Below are positions 5,602 to 5,694 of a stretch of 5,694 nucleotides of DNA, one piece after another (within the stretch, counting starts at the first letter, position 1; every line of letters starts with the position of its first letter). Origin of the DNA: an uncultured Ruminococcus sp. (GTDB lineage: Bacteria; Bacillota; Clostridia; Oscillospirales; CAG-272); the NCBI GenBank assembly GCA_902766575.1, contig CACXED010000336.1, forward strand, positions 1 through 5,694. The letters run 5' to 3'. The translations under genes and the position numbers were made by a program. A model generated the notes under the pieces. That model did not search any database. It saw only the letters and a list, made by a program, of their open reading frames with translations, and was not told where the DNA came from.

Positions 5602-5694
5602 ATGCGTATAGGCGAGATCGAATCAATAACCCGGCTTTCAGCCGGAACCCTACGATACTGGGAGGAGCGCGGGCTTGTCAGCTTCGGACGCTCC
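5602..5694 (+). CDS. MerR-family transcriptional regulator, first 31 residues (3' end outside window)
   Basis: The frame from the ATG at 5602 is open to the window edge. It gives the characteristic MerR N-terminus: MRIGEIESITRLSAGTLRYW followed by EERGLVSFGRS. The helix-turn-helix covers about residues 3-21, and the RYWEERGL segment matches the conserved RYYEexGL of the family. An AGGAG site (5590-5594) lies 7 nt before the ATG. The effector-binding C-terminal part, which would show whether it senses metal, redox state or a drug, is outside the window. A promoter of MerR type lies directly upstream. Confidence 0.9.
   Translation, partial: MRIGEIESITRLSAGTLRYWEERGLVSFGRS

Overview
The window reads like part of a carbohydrate-utilisation region from a Clostridia-type Firmicute, probably a gut or rumen member of the Oscillospirales/Ruminococcaceae. 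This is an inference from several signs: strong AGGAGG-type ribosome binding sites, textbook TTGACA-17-TATAAT promoters, a lipoprotein sugar-binding protein of a family common in these bacteria, and the mix of LacI, AraC and MerR regulators with intracellular glycosidases. No rRNA, tRNA, CRISPR or mobile element was seen.

Layout. Positions 1-1233 (minus) carry the N-terminal 411 codons of a GH36 alpha-galactosidase that runs off the left edge. Its upstream neighbour on the same strand is a LacI-family repressor (1322-2332). The two probably form one unit, read from a consensus promoter at 2413-2441. Related LacI-type palindromes lie over the start of lacI transcription (2389-2406) and just upstream of the GH36 gene (1270-1281). 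A hairpin terminator (2511-2563) separates this unit from a second minus-strand unit at 2576-4547. That unit encodes a lipoprotein solute-binding protein followed, after 4 nt, by a small cytoplasmic GH43-like beta-propeller glycosidase. Divergent from it is an AraC-family regulator (plus, best start 4661). The last ~180 bases hold a MerR-type promoter and the first 31 codons of a MerR-family regulator (5602 to the right edge).

How the genes may work together (inference). The binding protein would capture an oligosaccharide, and the GH36 and GH43-like enzymes, neither with a signal peptide, would cleave imported alpha-galactoside- or pentose-containing sugars in the cytoplasm. The LacI protein would control itself and GH36, and the AraC protein would control the divergent binding-protein/GH43 unit. 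The main oddity is the binding protein. It is only 357 residues and appears to lack roughly 100-130 residues of its N-terminal lobe through an in-frame deletion, and no permease gene lies next to it. The second notable item is the MerR promoter, whose 19-bp spacer carries a perfect inverted repeat. I did not find convincing evidence of a wholly new system.
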